This document shows positions 9,703 to 18,437 of a DNA stretch of 64,000 nucleotides, piece after piece. Position numbers and translations under genes: made by a program. A model generated the notes under the pieces. It was not told the origin of the DNA, made no database searches, and saw only the letters and a program-made list of their open reading frames with translations. Within the stretch, counting starts at the first letter, position 1. The number at the start of each line of letters is the position of its first letter. The DNA lies in contig WJYK01000017.1 of assembly GCA_009668225.1 (NCBI GenBank), positions 36,869-100,868 on the forward strand, read 5' to 3'. This DNA is from Enterobacteriaceae bacterium RIT693 (GTDB lineage Bacteria > Pseudomonadota > Gammaproteobacteria > Enterobacterales > Enterobacteriaceae).

Positions 9703-10517
9703 CAGCGGATAGGCCCCAATGCCAGCCCCAACGCGAGGGTGTAGAGCCCGCCATGGCGCGGTAACGGGGGCTGATGACGAACAATAGGTTGCCAGGCGTT
9801 TAGCGTTTCTGCGCCTGCAGGTATTGTGCCGTCGCCGTTCGCCTGACTAACCGCTATTTCGCTGGCACAGGCGCCTAACTGCTGACATAGCGCGGGGAAA
9901 TCGATCGCCTGCCGCTTATCGAGCCAGCCGGAGCGCTCGGGGTTATTCACTGAAGCCCATAACCAGTAACCGCCTTCTTCGTGAACCAGAAAGCGGCAAC
10001 CGGCTGAGTAACAGCTTTGCGGTAATGCACTCAGAATTTTGTCCCCCGGCGTGACCGTCCGGGGAAAAAGTTTGACGCTTGCGAGGTTTGCCAGCAGCGC
10101 GCCGAGGTCCTCCTGTTTTGCCGCCGTAACGCACAAAGGTTCACCTTCATCTGGATAGTCATAGCAGAGCTGTGCTGTGGGTATTTGCAGCTGGCGAGCC
10201 GTTGCGCCAGCGATATACTTTTCTTGTGCAGACTCCTGCAACCGACGATCGGGCCGGGGGATCTGGCGCTGCAGCGTACGCTGAACCGGAAAACCGACTC
10301 GTAGCTGGTGACGCTCCGGGATTTCTTTGCGCCACTTAGCAAGCGTCTCGCGCAGCGTGCCAGGTTCGGGTAACATGCCGTCCGCAAGTACCTGTTCCGG
10401 GAAGGGTAAAAACCACCAATGGCGTAATTGCCACCCTTGTCGGTGCCATTGCACCGCCGCGGCGCGTACGCCCTCCGCCTGGATATCCAGGCCAATCCGC
10501 CAACCAGGAAACATCAT
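9702..10517 (-). CDS. hofM: HofM, PilM/ComA-like cytoplasmic protein
   Basis: First gene of the hofMNOPQ cluster, 271 residues (E. coli 259). The N-terminus, WRIGLDIQAEGVRAAAVQW, is the actin-like ATPase phosphate-1 region of PilM-type proteins, but the glycine and serine residues expected there are poorly conserved, so nucleotide binding is doubtful. It is divergent from mrcA, with 139 bases between the two starts. The pair MM at the start (10517, 10514) leaves the exact start uncertain by one codon. Role inferred from the cluster. Confidence 0.85.
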   Translation of the reverse strand: MMFPGWRIGLDIQAEGVRAAAVQWHRQGWQLRHWWFLPFPEQVLADGMLPEPGTLRETLAKWRKEIPERHQLRVGFPVQRTLQRQIPRPDRRLQESAQEKYIAGATARQLQIPTAQLCYDYPDEGEPLCVTAAKQEDLGALLANLASVKLFPRTVTPGDKILSALPQSCYSAGCRFLVHEEGGYWLWASVNNPERSGWLDKRQAIDFPALCQQLGACASEIAVSQANGDGTIPAGAETLNAWQPIVRHQPPLPRHGGLYTLALGLALGPIR

Positions 10518-10656
10518 GGTTTCGATCTCCTTATCTGGATGATTAACAGCCCTGCCCCCGAAACAATAACGGGTATATCAAAGCTCCTGGCTTGCCTTTA
10601 TACTACCGCGCGGTTGATTAGAAACTGCCCAATTGAAACCTAATGGGAAATTTAAG

Positions 10657-13209
10657 GTGAAGTTCGTAAAGTACTTATTAATCCTTGCAGTCTGTTGCGT
10701 TCTGCTGGGAGCCGGCTCGATTTACGGTTTATACAAATACATTGAGCCCCAGCTACCTGATGTCGCGACGTTAAAAGACGTGCGACTGCAGATTCCAATG
10801 CAGGTTTACAGCGCTGACGGGGAGCTTATCGCTCAGTACGGCGAAAAACGCCGTATTCCACTAACCCTGAACCAAATCCCTCCGGTGATGGTAAAAGCGT
10901 TTATCGCCACGGAAGACAGCCGCTTTTACGAGCACCATGGCGTTGACCCAGTGGGTATCTTCCGTGCGGCAAGTGTTGCGCTGTTTTCTGGTCATGCTTC
11001 CCAGGGAGCAAGTACCATTACTCAACAGCTGGCGCGTAACTTCTTCCTGAGCCCCGAACGCACTCTGATGCGTAAAATCAAGGAAGCATTTCTTGCCGTT
11101 CGTATCGAACAGATGCTGAGCAAAGATGAAATCCTTGAGCTCTATTTGAATAAAATCTACCTCGGTTACCGCGCTTATGGTGTGGGGGCAGCAGCTCAAG
11201 TTTATTTCGGCAAAACTGTCGACCAGCTGACCCTGAGCGAGATTGCAGTGATTGCCGGTCTGCCTAAAGCACCGTCAACGTTTAACCCGCTTTACTCAAT
11301 GGATCGATCAACGGCGCGCCGCAACGTTGTGTTATCGCGCATGCTGAGCGAAGGTTACATCAGCCAGAGCCAATATGACGACGCACGTAGCCAGGCTATC
11401 GACGCCAGCTATCACACCCCGGAAATCGCGTTCTCTGCACCTTATTTGTCAGAGCTGGTGCGGCAGGATATGGTCAGCCGCTACGGCGATAAAGCGTATG
11501 AAGATGGCTACAAGGTGTACACCACCCTGAGTCGTAAGATTCAGCAGGGTGCGCAGCAAGCTGTACGCAATAACGTTATGGCCTACGATATGCGCCACGG
11601 CTACCGCGGCCCCTCAAACGTGTTGTGGAAAGTGGGTGAAAGCGCGTGGGACGAGAAAAAAATCACCGACTCGCTGAAGAACCTCCCGGTTTATGGCCCG
11701 TTATTCCCGGCGGTAGTGACCCGCGCCGCCGCTGACGAAGCAGCGGCTTTGCTGGCAGATGGCAGCGCCATTTCTCTCGGGATGGAGGGTATGCGCTGGG
11801 CGCGTCCGTACCGCTCCGACACCGCGCAGGGAGCCACGCCGCGTAAAGTGACTGACGTAGTCCAGGCAGGCCAGCAAATTTGGGTACGTAAGGTGGATGA
11901 CGTATGGTGGCTGAGTCAGGTACCTGACGTTAACTCAGCGCTGGTCTCGCTCAACCCGCACGACGGTGCCGTCCTTGCCCTGGTCGGCGGCTTTGACTTT
12001 AACCAAAGCAAATTTAACCGCGCCACCCAGGCGCTGCGCCAGGTGGGGTCGAATATCAAGCCTTTCCTTTACACCGCAGCAATGGATAAAGGCCTGACGC
12101 TGGCGAGCATTCTTAACGATGTGCCGATTTCCCGCTGGGATGCCGGTGCAGGATCCGACTGGCGGCCGAAGAACTCCCCGCCACAATATGCCGGGCCGAT
12201 TCGTTTACGTCAGGGACTGGGCGAGTCTAAAAACGTTGTGATGGTACGAGCTATGCGCGCAATGGGCGTAGATTATGCCGCAGAGTATCTGCAGCGTTTC
12301 GGTTTCCCGGCAGCGAACATTGTTCACACCGAGTCATTGGCGTTGGGCTCCGCTTCGTTTACGCCAATGCAGGTTGCCCGTGGTTATTCCGTTATGGCTA
12401 ACGGCGGTTTCCTGATTGACCCTTACTACATCACCAAAATCGTCGATGACGCAGGTAAAACCGTATTCGAGACGAAGCCTAAAGTAGCCTGCGCCAGCTG
12501 TAATATCCCGGTCATTTACGGCGACACGCCGAAATCAACGGTGCTGGAAAATCAGGATGTGGAAGACGTTGCGGTATCACAAACACCGCAAAACAGCAGC
12601 GTCCCAATGCCCCAACTGGAACAGGCCAACAGCTCGCTGGTCGCTAAAACACAGGGAGAGGAATATGCCCCGCATGTGATCAACACGCCGCTGTCATTCC
12701 TGATCAAAAGCGCGCTTAACAGTAATATTTATGGCGAACCCGGCTGGCAAGGAACCGGCTGGCGAGCAGGTCGGGATTTGAAACGCCGCGACATCGGCGG
12801 TAAAACCGGGACCACTAACAGCTCTAAAGATGCCTGGTTCTCAGGTTACGGTCCTGGCGTCGTCACGTCTGTATGGATTGGGTTTGACGATCACCGCCGT
12901 GACCTTGGCCGAACCACCGCCTCCGGCGCAATCAAAGATCAGATTTCAGGCTACGAAGGGGGTGCCAAGAGCGCTCAGCCCGCCTGGGATGACTTTATGA
13001 AAATCGCCCTGGCAGGCACACCGGAAGAGGCGCTAACGCCGCCGCCGGGCATCGTTACCGTGAATATCGACCGCAGTACCGGTCAGTTAGCCAACGGCGG
13101 CAACAGCCGTGAAGAATACTTCATCGAAGGCACGCAGCCTACTCAGCAGGCTGTGCATGAGGTGGGCACCACGATTATCGATAATGGGGAAGCACACGAG
13201 CTGTTCTAA
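10657..13209 (+). CDS. mrcA: Penicillin-binding protein 1A
   Basis: A bifunctional class A PBP that polymerises glycan strands and cross-links peptides during cell-wall elongation. I place the start at GTG 10657 (VKFVKYLLILAVCC), giving 850 residues as in E. coli, instead of the in-frame TTG 24 bases earlier. A signal anchor lies at about residues 5-27. The transglycosylase domain carries EDSRFYEHHGVD and ASTITQQLARN. An OB-like insert follows, then a transpeptidase domain with SNIK (active-site Ser), SKN and KTGTT. It is divergently transcribed from hofM and ends in an intrinsic terminator shared with nudE. Confidence 0.98.
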   Translation: MKFVKYLLILAVCCVLLGAGSIYGLYKYIEPQLPDVATLKDVRLQIPMQVYSADGELIAQYGEKRRIPLTLNQIPPVMVKAFIATEDSRFYEHHGVDPVGIFRAASVALFSGHASQGASTITQQLARNFFLSPERTLMRKIKEAFLAVRIEQMLSKDEILELYLNKIYLGYRAYGVGAAAQVYFGKTVDQLTLSEIAVIAGLPKAPSTFNPLYSMDRSTARRNVVLSRMLSEGYISQSQYDDARSQAIDASYHTPEIAFSAPYLSELVRQDMVSRYGDKAYEDGYKVYTTLSRKIQQGAQQAVRNNVMAYDMRHGYRGPSNVLWKVGESAWDEKKITDSLKNLPVYGPLFPAVVTRAAADEAAALLADGSAISLGMEGMRWARPYRSDTAQGATPRKVTDVVQAGQQIWVRKVDDVWWLSQVPDVNSALVSLNPHDGAVLALVGGFDFNQSKFNRATQALRQVGSNIKPFLYTAAMDKGLTLASILNDVPISRWDAGAGSDWRPKNSPPQYAGPIRLRQGLGESKNVVMVRAMRAMGVDYAAEYLQRFGFPAANIVHTESLALGSASFTPMQVARGYSVMANGGFLIDPYYITKIVDDAGKTVFETKPKVACASCNIPVIYGDTPKSTVLENQDVEDVAVSQTPQNSSVPMPQLEQANSSLVAKTQGEEYAPHVINTPLSFLIKSALNSNIYGEPGWQGTGWRAGRDLKRRDIGGKTGTTNSSKDAWFSGYGPGVVTSVWIGFDDHRRDLGRTTASGAIKDQISGYEGGAKSAQPAWDDFMKIALAGTPEEALTPPPGIVTVNIDRSTGQLANGGNSREEYFIEGTQPTQQAVHEVGTTIIDNGEAHELF

Positions 13210-13216
13210 ACCCAGC

Positions 13217-13243
13217 AAAAAGGGCCGCTATGCGGCCCTTTTT
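13217..13243. terminator. Bidirectional terminator between mrcA and nudE
   Basis: AAAAAGGGCCGC, loop TAT, GCGGCCCTTTTT. The flanking A and T runs let it work in both directions, closing the convergent genes mrcA and nudE. Confidence 0.93.
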
Positions 13244-13260
13244 CATGCTGCTGCAACCGG

Positions 13261-13821
13261 CTACAGCCTGGCCTGCTGTTTTAGCCACTCACGCACCAGG
13301 AATAGCGCACTGACGTTACGCGCCTCGCTGAAATCATCTTCATTCAGCAGGTCCATCATTTTTGCCAGCGGCCATCGCTCCTGCGGCAGCTCTTCGGGTT
13401 CATCCCCTTCCAGCGACTCAGGATACAGGTCTTCTGCAATAACAATGTTCATTTTGCTGGAAAAATAGGACGGTGCCATCGTCAGTTTTTTTAAAAACGT
13501 GAGCTGATTTGCACCAAAGCCAACCTCTTCCTTTAGCTCGCGGTTGGCGGCTTCAAATACGGTCTCACCAGGGTCAATCAGCCCCTTAGAAAAACCGAGT
13601 TCATAGGATTCAGTGCCGACAGCGTATTCACGGATAAGGATCAGGTGGTTATCAACAATAGGGACAATCATCACCGCCTCACGGGAAGAAGGTCTCATCC
13701 GCTCGTAAACGCGACGAACGCCATTGCTGAACTCCAGGTCCACCGTTTCAACGTTAAACAGTCGCGAACGCGCCACGGTCTCTACATGTAAAATCGTTGG
13801 TTTTTTTAATGATTTGCTCAT
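13261..13821 (-). CDS. nudE: ADP-compounds hydrolase NudE
   Basis: A Nudix hydrolase acting on ADP-ribose, NADH, Ap3A and similar compounds. It is 186 residues, as in E. coli. The Nudix box GX5EX7REUXEEXGU is intact (GLIDPGETVFEAANRELKEE, then VG) in the middle of the protein. It is convergent with mrcA and divergent from igaA, as in E. coli. An 18-bp perfect palindrome lies 35-52 bases upstream of its start. Confidence 0.97.
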   Translation of the reverse strand: MSKSLKKPTILHVETVARSRLFNVETVDLEFSNGVRRVYERMRPSSREAVMIVPIVDNHLILIREYAVGTESYELGFSKGLIDPGETVFEAANRELKEEVGFGANQLTFLKKLTMAPSYFSSKMNIVIAEDLYPESLEGDEPEELPQERWPLAKMMDLLNEDDFSEARNVSALFLVREWLKQQARL

Positions 13822-14156
13822 GTGGCTGGGATCAACAGTGAAAGAGGTGAGTTATTGTGCGGCATGCCGCACATATCGTGCAACGAGCATTGGCTATTAT
13901 TTACATTTTTGTAACGTATGTTTTTCCAAAACACGTAATGCGCCTCCCTGTCAAGATAGGTAATATGGAATAGGAATTTACTTGTATTTCAGTCGAAGTC
14001 GCTTTGCTAACATTGTGTTACTGCAGGTTGGTCACCCTAAAAAAAGCTCAAGTTTGCACCTTTACCTGCCGATAACGACTTCTGATTTCTTAACCTTTTG
14101 AAAGGCCGATCTTTTGCCGCGCTTGATGAAAAAGACGATTGTTTGATGGGGAAAGC
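13822..14156. promoter_or_regulatory. Divergent nudE/igaA promoter region with an 18-bp palindrome
   Basis: 335 non-coding bases that must carry the promoters of nudE (minus) and igaA (plus). The notable feature is a perfect palindrome TGTGCGGCATGCCGCACA at 13856-13873, a possible operator or protein-binding site close to the nudE transcription start. Apart from AT-rich runs around 13900-13925 I see nothing else I can name. Confidence 0.5.
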
Positions 14157-16292
14157 ATGAGCACCTTATTATTTCTGTTAGCTGCTATGCTGGCCTGCGC
14201 CCTGATTGCCGGATGGCTGATTTGGCGAAGCCTGAGGCTACGAGCCAGGGTTTCGCACGATCGATCATTTTCCGGCTCGACCACGCGTAAGCTGACCCCG
14301 GAAGAACGCATTGCCGTCGAAAACTATCTTGAGCGCTATTCACGCACCCAGGAATTGATTGGCCCGTCCGGCGCAAGCAATCCACCACCAAAGCTAACGC
14401 TAACCGCACAAAGCAATACAGTTATCTCCCTGACCCGGTCGATTACCCGCTATGGTCTTTCTGCCGATGACGCCAACAAATGGCGCTATTACCTTGATTC
14501 TATTGAAGTTCACCTGCCGCCATTCTGGGAACAGTATATTACCAACGATAATGACGTTGAGCTTATCCGCACAAGCACCCTCCCGCTGGTGATTTCGCTC
14601 AATGGTAATACGTTGCAAAACGATACGCTGGACACGCAGCAGTATGCCATTGAGGGCTACTCCGGCACTCAGGCATCGATTCGTGGCGAAGAGAGCGAGC
14701 AGATTGAGCTACTGAACATTCGTCAGGAAACACAGGAAGAGTATTCCCTTAGTCGCCCGGACGGCGTACGCGAAGCGGCGCTTATCTGTATTGCCTTTAT
14801 CATGCTGTTCCTGAGCCTGGTCACGCCGCCGGTGTTTCTGCCTTGGCTGCTTGGTGGTAGCGTGCTCTTAATCGCTGCCGCGTTATGGGGGCTTTTTGCT
14901 CCGCCGGCTAAAACCGCATTACGCGAGATTCACTGTCTGCGCGGCACACCTAAGCGTTGGGGCCTGTTTGGCGAGTCTAACCAGGATCAGATGAACACTA
15001 TTTCGCTGGGCATTATCGACCTGGTCTATCCACCGCACTGGCAGCCGTTTGTTAGCCAGGATTTGGGGCAGAAAACTGATATCGATATTTATCTCGACCG
15101 CCACGTTGTGCGTCAGGGGCGTTTTCTTTCTCTGCATGACGAAGTGCGCAACTTCCCGCTGCAACACTGGGTACGTAACCTGCTGATTGCCTCTGGCGCC
15201 CTGCTGGTCCTGCTGATGATGACCATTTGGGTTCCGCTGGAAATGCCCATCAAGCTCAGCGCCTCGTGGTTGAAAGGGGCACAATCTATCGAAGCAACCA
15301 GCGTCCAGGACCTTGCAAAATACAAGTTGCAGGTTGGAGACACACTGAGGGTTAACGGTACAGGGATGTGCAATATTCACACCACAAGCGGCTACAACGC
15401 CCGCCAAAGCTTCCCGTTCACCCCGTTCGACTGCTCGCAAATTATCTGGAATACCGCGCGTCCTTTACCACTGCCAGAATCTGAAATCATGGACAAAGCG
15501 GTAGCCCTCACCAAAGCCGTCAGCGGGCAAATCCACCCTCAGGGTGGGGAAGGCGACAGCAAAGTTAATCCGCAACTGGCGGATGCCATTCAGAAATCGG
15601 GCATGGTTCTGCTGGATGATTTTGCCGGAATTGTGAAAAAAACGCAGGCGCTGTGTACCGCAGAAGAAGAGTGTGTACGTCTTAAAAATGCCCTTGTGAA
15701 CCTGGGGAATACCAAAGACTGGGATTCTCTCATCAAGCGGGCCGATTCAGGAAAACTGACCGGGGTGAATGTCCTGCTGCGCCCGGTCAGCGCCGAGTCG
15801 CTGGATAATCTGGTCACCACTTCCACCGCGCCGTTCTTTATTCGTGAAACCGCCCGCGCCGCGCAGTCGTTGAACAGCCCTGCCCCCGGTGGATACGTGA
15901 TAATCAACGACGAAGGTGGTGACCTGGTTGACCAACCGTTACCGCCTGTTTCTCTGTATGACTTCCCTGCTCAGGAACAATGGACAGAATTCTTGCGCTT
16001 AGCAGATATGCTGCTGCAAACCCCCTTCCATGCAGAAGGGATCATTACCGGTATCTTTACTGACGCCAACGGAACCCAGCACGTCACGCTGCACCGCATC
16101 TCCGATACGCATAGCCTGTGGAGCTACATCAGTATTTCCCTGCTGCTCATTGCGATGCTGGCCTGTGCTGCGATAAACAGCGTACTGGCCGTCACCCGTT
16201 ACCGTCGCGCCAGCACGCGTCTGACCGAAATTCAGCGCTATTACGACAGCTGCATCAACCCTACGCTTACCCCACCGTCACCGCTGAGGTAG
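14157..16292 (+). CDS. igaA: IgaA, inner-membrane restraint on Rcs signalling
   Basis: Holds the Rcs phosphorelay off by contacting RcsD; the outer-membrane lipoprotein RcsF relieves this under envelope stress. It is essential in related species unless Rcs is inactivated. I start at ATG 14157, 711 residues as in E. coli YrfF, because GGGGA lies 6 bases upstream; an in-frame TTG at 14139 is less likely. Membrane segments are visible at about 2-23, a pair at about 205-250, one at about 342-362, and one near the C-terminus (about 657-680). A large periplasmic domain lies between the last two and contains Cys residues that can form disulfides. Confidence 0.95.
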   Translation: MSTLLFLLAAMLACALIAGWLIWRSLRLRARVSHDRSFSGSTTRKLTPEERIAVENYLERYSRTQELIGPSGASNPPPKLTLTAQSNTVISLTRSITRYGLSADDANKWRYYLDSIEVHLPPFWEQYITNDNDVELIRTSTLPLVISLNGNTLQNDTLDTQQYAIEGYSGTQASIRGEESEQIELLNIRQETQEEYSLSRPDGVREAALICIAFIMLFLSLVTPPVFLPWLLGGSVLLIAAALWGLFAPPAKTALREIHCLRGTPKRWGLFGESNQDQMNTISLGIIDLVYPPHWQPFVSQDLGQKTDIDIYLDRHVVRQGRFLSLHDEVRNFPLQHWVRNLLIASGALLVLLMMTIWVPLEMPIKLSASWLKGAQSIEATSVQDLAKYKLQVGDTLRVNGTGMCNIHTTSGYNARQSFPFTPFDCSQIIWNTARPLPLPESEIMDKAVALTKAVSGQIHPQGGEGDSKVNPQLADAIQKSGMVLLDDFAGIVKKTQALCTAEEECVRLKNALVNLGNTKDWDSLIKRADSGKLTGVNVLLRPVSAESLDNLVTTSTAPFFIRETARAAQSLNSPAPGGYVIINDEGGDLVDQPLPPVSLYDFPAQEQWTEFLRLADMLLQTPFHAEGIITGIFTDANGTQHVTLHRISDTHSLWSYISISLLLIAMLACAAINSVLAVTRYRRASTRLTEIQRYYDSCINPTLTPPSPLR

Positions 16293-16367
16293 CCGTTACG
16301 GGTAAACTTTGCGTGCCGGGTTGTGCTACCCTGGTACGCTATTTTTCCCTCAATCGAGAGTGAAGCT

Positions 16368-17048
16368 ATGCCTGGTGCTATCGCCTGGCAGGACGTTGAT
16401 ACCCTGCTGCTGGATATGGACGGGACCCTGTTGGACCTGGCCTTTGATAACCATTTCTGGAAAAAGCTGGTACCGGAAACCATTAGCCTCCAGCGCGGTA
16501 TCCCGCTGCAGGAAGCATATCAATTGATTTCCCGCGAGTACCACGCCGTGCAGCATACGCTAAACTGGTATTGTCTCGACTACTGGAGCGAACGCCTCGG
16601 ACTGGATATCTGTGCGATGACCACCAAGCAAGGGCCAAAGGCCGCGCTGCGTGAAGACACCGTGCCGTTTCTCGAAGCATTAAAAGCAAGCGGCAAACGC
16701 CGTATTCTGCTGACCAACGCGCATCCGCACAATTTGGCGGTAAAGCTTGAGCATACCGGTTTAGACCAGCACCTTGATTTATTGCTTTCTACCCACACAT
16801 TTGGTTATCCGAAAGAAGATCAGCGTTTATGGCAGGCGGTAGCCGGACATACCGGGTTCAACGCGGCCAGAACGGTGTTTATCGATGACAGCGAAGCGAT
16901 TCTTGATGCCGCGGCGAAGTTTGGCATTCGCTACTGCTTTGGCGTACTCAACCCGGATTCAGGCGAAACGGATAAAAGCTTTGAGCGCCACCCGGGCCTT
17001 AGCGACTACCGCAGCCTGATCCCATCGCTTTCCGTCAAGGAGGCGTAA
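16368..17048 (+). CDS. yrfG: GMP/IMP 5'-nucleotidase (HAD family)
   Basis: A HAD-like phosphatase. The E. coli homologue dephosphorylates purine mononucleotides. The DMDGTLLD motif is near residue 16, LLTNAHPHN is motif II, and FIDDSEAILDAA is motif IV. I use ATG 16368 (MPGAIAWQDVDTLLLDMDG), 226 residues, which matches the E. coli start region; the longer frame to 16323 has no better ribosome site. The stop overlaps the hslR start by one base (TAATG), so yrfG, hslR and hslO form an operon. Confidence 0.93.
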   Translation: MPGAIAWQDVDTLLLDMDGTLLDLAFDNHFWKKLVPETISLQRGIPLQEAYQLISREYHAVQHTLNWYCLDYWSERLGLDICAMTTKQGPKAALREDTVPFLEALKASGKRRILLTNAHPHNLAVKLEHTGLDQHLDLLLSTHTFGYPKEDQRLWQAVAGHTGFNAARTVFIDDSEAILDAAAKFGIRYCFGVLNPDSGETDKSFERHPGLSDYRSLIPSLSVKEA

Positions 17049-17449
17049 TGAAAGAAAAGACAGCCGAAGGCGTGCGCCTGGACAAATGGCTGTGGGCCGC
17101 TCGCTTTTATAAAACCCGCGCCGTGGCGCGGGAAATGATTGAAGGCGGCAAAGTGCACTACAACGGCCAGCGGAGCAAACCCAGTAAACTGGTGGAGCTG
17201 AATGCGGTCCTGACGCTACGCCAGGGTAACGACGCACGCACCGTTATCGTGCTCGGCGTAACCGAGCAGCGCAGACCGGCAACGGAAGCCACCCAGCTTT
17301 ATGAAGAGACAGCGGACAGCATCGCCAGGCGGGAAAAAACCGCGCTGGCACGCAAGATGAGCGCGCTGACGATGCCGCACCCCGATCGCCGCCCGGATAA
17401 AAAAGAGCGGCGAGATTTGATGAAATTTAAACACGGTGGCGATGCGTAA
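17048..17449 (+). CDS. hslR: Hsp15, ribosome-associated heat-shock protein
   Basis: A small S4-domain RNA-binding protein that binds free 50S subunits carrying a nascent chain and helps recycle blocked subunits. 133 residues, as in E. coli. The S4 motif spans residues 9-55 ([22 protein letters not shown]), and the C-terminal tail is strongly basic ([19 protein letters not shown]). The start overlaps the yrfG stop and the end lies 26 bases before hslO. Confidence 0.97.
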   Translation: MKEKTAEGVRLDKWLWAARFYKTRAVAREMIEGGKVHYNGQRSKPSKLVELNAVLTLRQGNDARTVIVLGVTEQRRPATEATQLYEETADSIARREKTALARKMSALTMPHPDRRPDKKERRDLMKFKHGGDA

Positions 17450-17475
17450 CCCGCCTGCCAGTAAGAGAGATGACG

Positions 17476-18354
17476 ATGACTCAACACGACCAACTACACC
17501 GCTATCTGTTTGAAAACTATGCCGTACGCGGCGAGCTGGTGACGGTTTCTGACACCTGGCAGCGCATCATGGAAAACCATGACTACCCGCAGCCGGTAAA
17601 AAAAATCCTCGGTGAGCTGCTGGTTGCCACCAGCCTGTTGACGGCAACGCTGAAGTTTGACGGTGATATTACCGTTCAGCTTCAGGGCGATGGCCCAATG
17701 ACGCTCGCCGTGATTAACGGCAACAACAAGCAGCAAATGCGCGGCGTAGCTCGCGTGCAGGGTGATATCCCGGCGGATGCCGCGCTCAAAGATCTGGTCG
17801 GCAACGGCTACCTGGTTATCACTATTTCTCCAGACGAAGGTGAGCGCTATCAGGGTGTGGTTGGGCTGGAAGGAGATACCCTGGCCGCCTGCCTCGAAGA
17901 TTACTTTATGCGCTCCGAGCAGCTGCCAACCCGCCTGTTTATTCGTACCGGTGAAGCCGAAGGTCAAGCGGCGGCGGGCGGCATGTTGCTACAGGTTCTG
18001 CCGGCGCAGAACGCCCAGACCGACGACTTTAATCACCTGGCGACGCTGACAGAAACCATCAAGGCCGAAGAGCTGCTGACACTGCCGGCTAATGACGTGT
18101 TATGGCGCCTGTACCATGAAGAAGAGGTGACGCTGTACGATCCACAGGGCGTAGAGTTTAAGTGTACCTGCTCACGTGAGCGCTGCGCCGACGCGCTGCG
18201 CACGCTGCCGGACGAAGAAGTCGACAGCATTCTTGCAGAAGACGGTGAAATAGACATGAACTGTGACTACTGCGGGAGTCACTATGTGTTTGACTCGATG
18301 GATATCGCGGCCATTCGCAACAATGCCTCCCCGGCAGACCCTCAGGTTCACTAA
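17476..18354 (+). CDS. hslO: Hsp33, redox-activated chaperone
   Basis: A holdase that becomes active when oxidants or hypochlorous acid release zinc from its C-terminal cysteines. The zinc centre is intact: CTC (CxC) in [11 protein letters not shown] and CDYC (CxxC) about 30 residues later. I chose ATG 17476 ([11 protein letters not shown]), 292 residues, equal to E. coli, because the AAGAGAG site is 6 bases upstream; the in-frame ATG at 17470 directly abuts that site. Last gene of yrfG-hslR-hslO. Confidence 0.96.
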   Translation: MTQHDQLHRYLFENYAVRGELVTVSDTWQRIMENHDYPQPVKKILGELLVATSLLTATLKFDGDITVQLQGDGPMTLAVINGNNKQQMRGVARVQGDIPADAALKDLVGNGYLVITISPDEGERYQGVVGLEGDTLAACLEDYFMRSEQLPTRLFIRTGEAEGQAAAGGMLLQVLPAQNAQTDDFNHLATLTETIKAEELLTLPANDVLWRLYHEEEVTLYDPQGVEFKCTCSRERCADALRTLPDEEVDSILAEDGEIDMNCDYCGSHYVFDSMDIAAIRNNASPADPQVH

Positions 18355-18409
18355 GTTTGCCCCAAACAGCCTAAAACTCCCCCTTTTTCGGCTGCTTGTT
18401 ATCAATCTG

Positions 18410-18437
18410 ACGCCTCCGGTTCGGAGGCGTATTTCTT
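18410..18437. terminator. Terminator between hslO and yhgE
   Basis: A 9-bp stem ACGCCTCCG / CGGAGGCGT (18410-18430) followed by ATTTCTTTT on the plus strand. It ends hslO transcription. It directly abuts the yhgE stop codon, so it probably serves yhgE as well. Confidence 0.85.
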
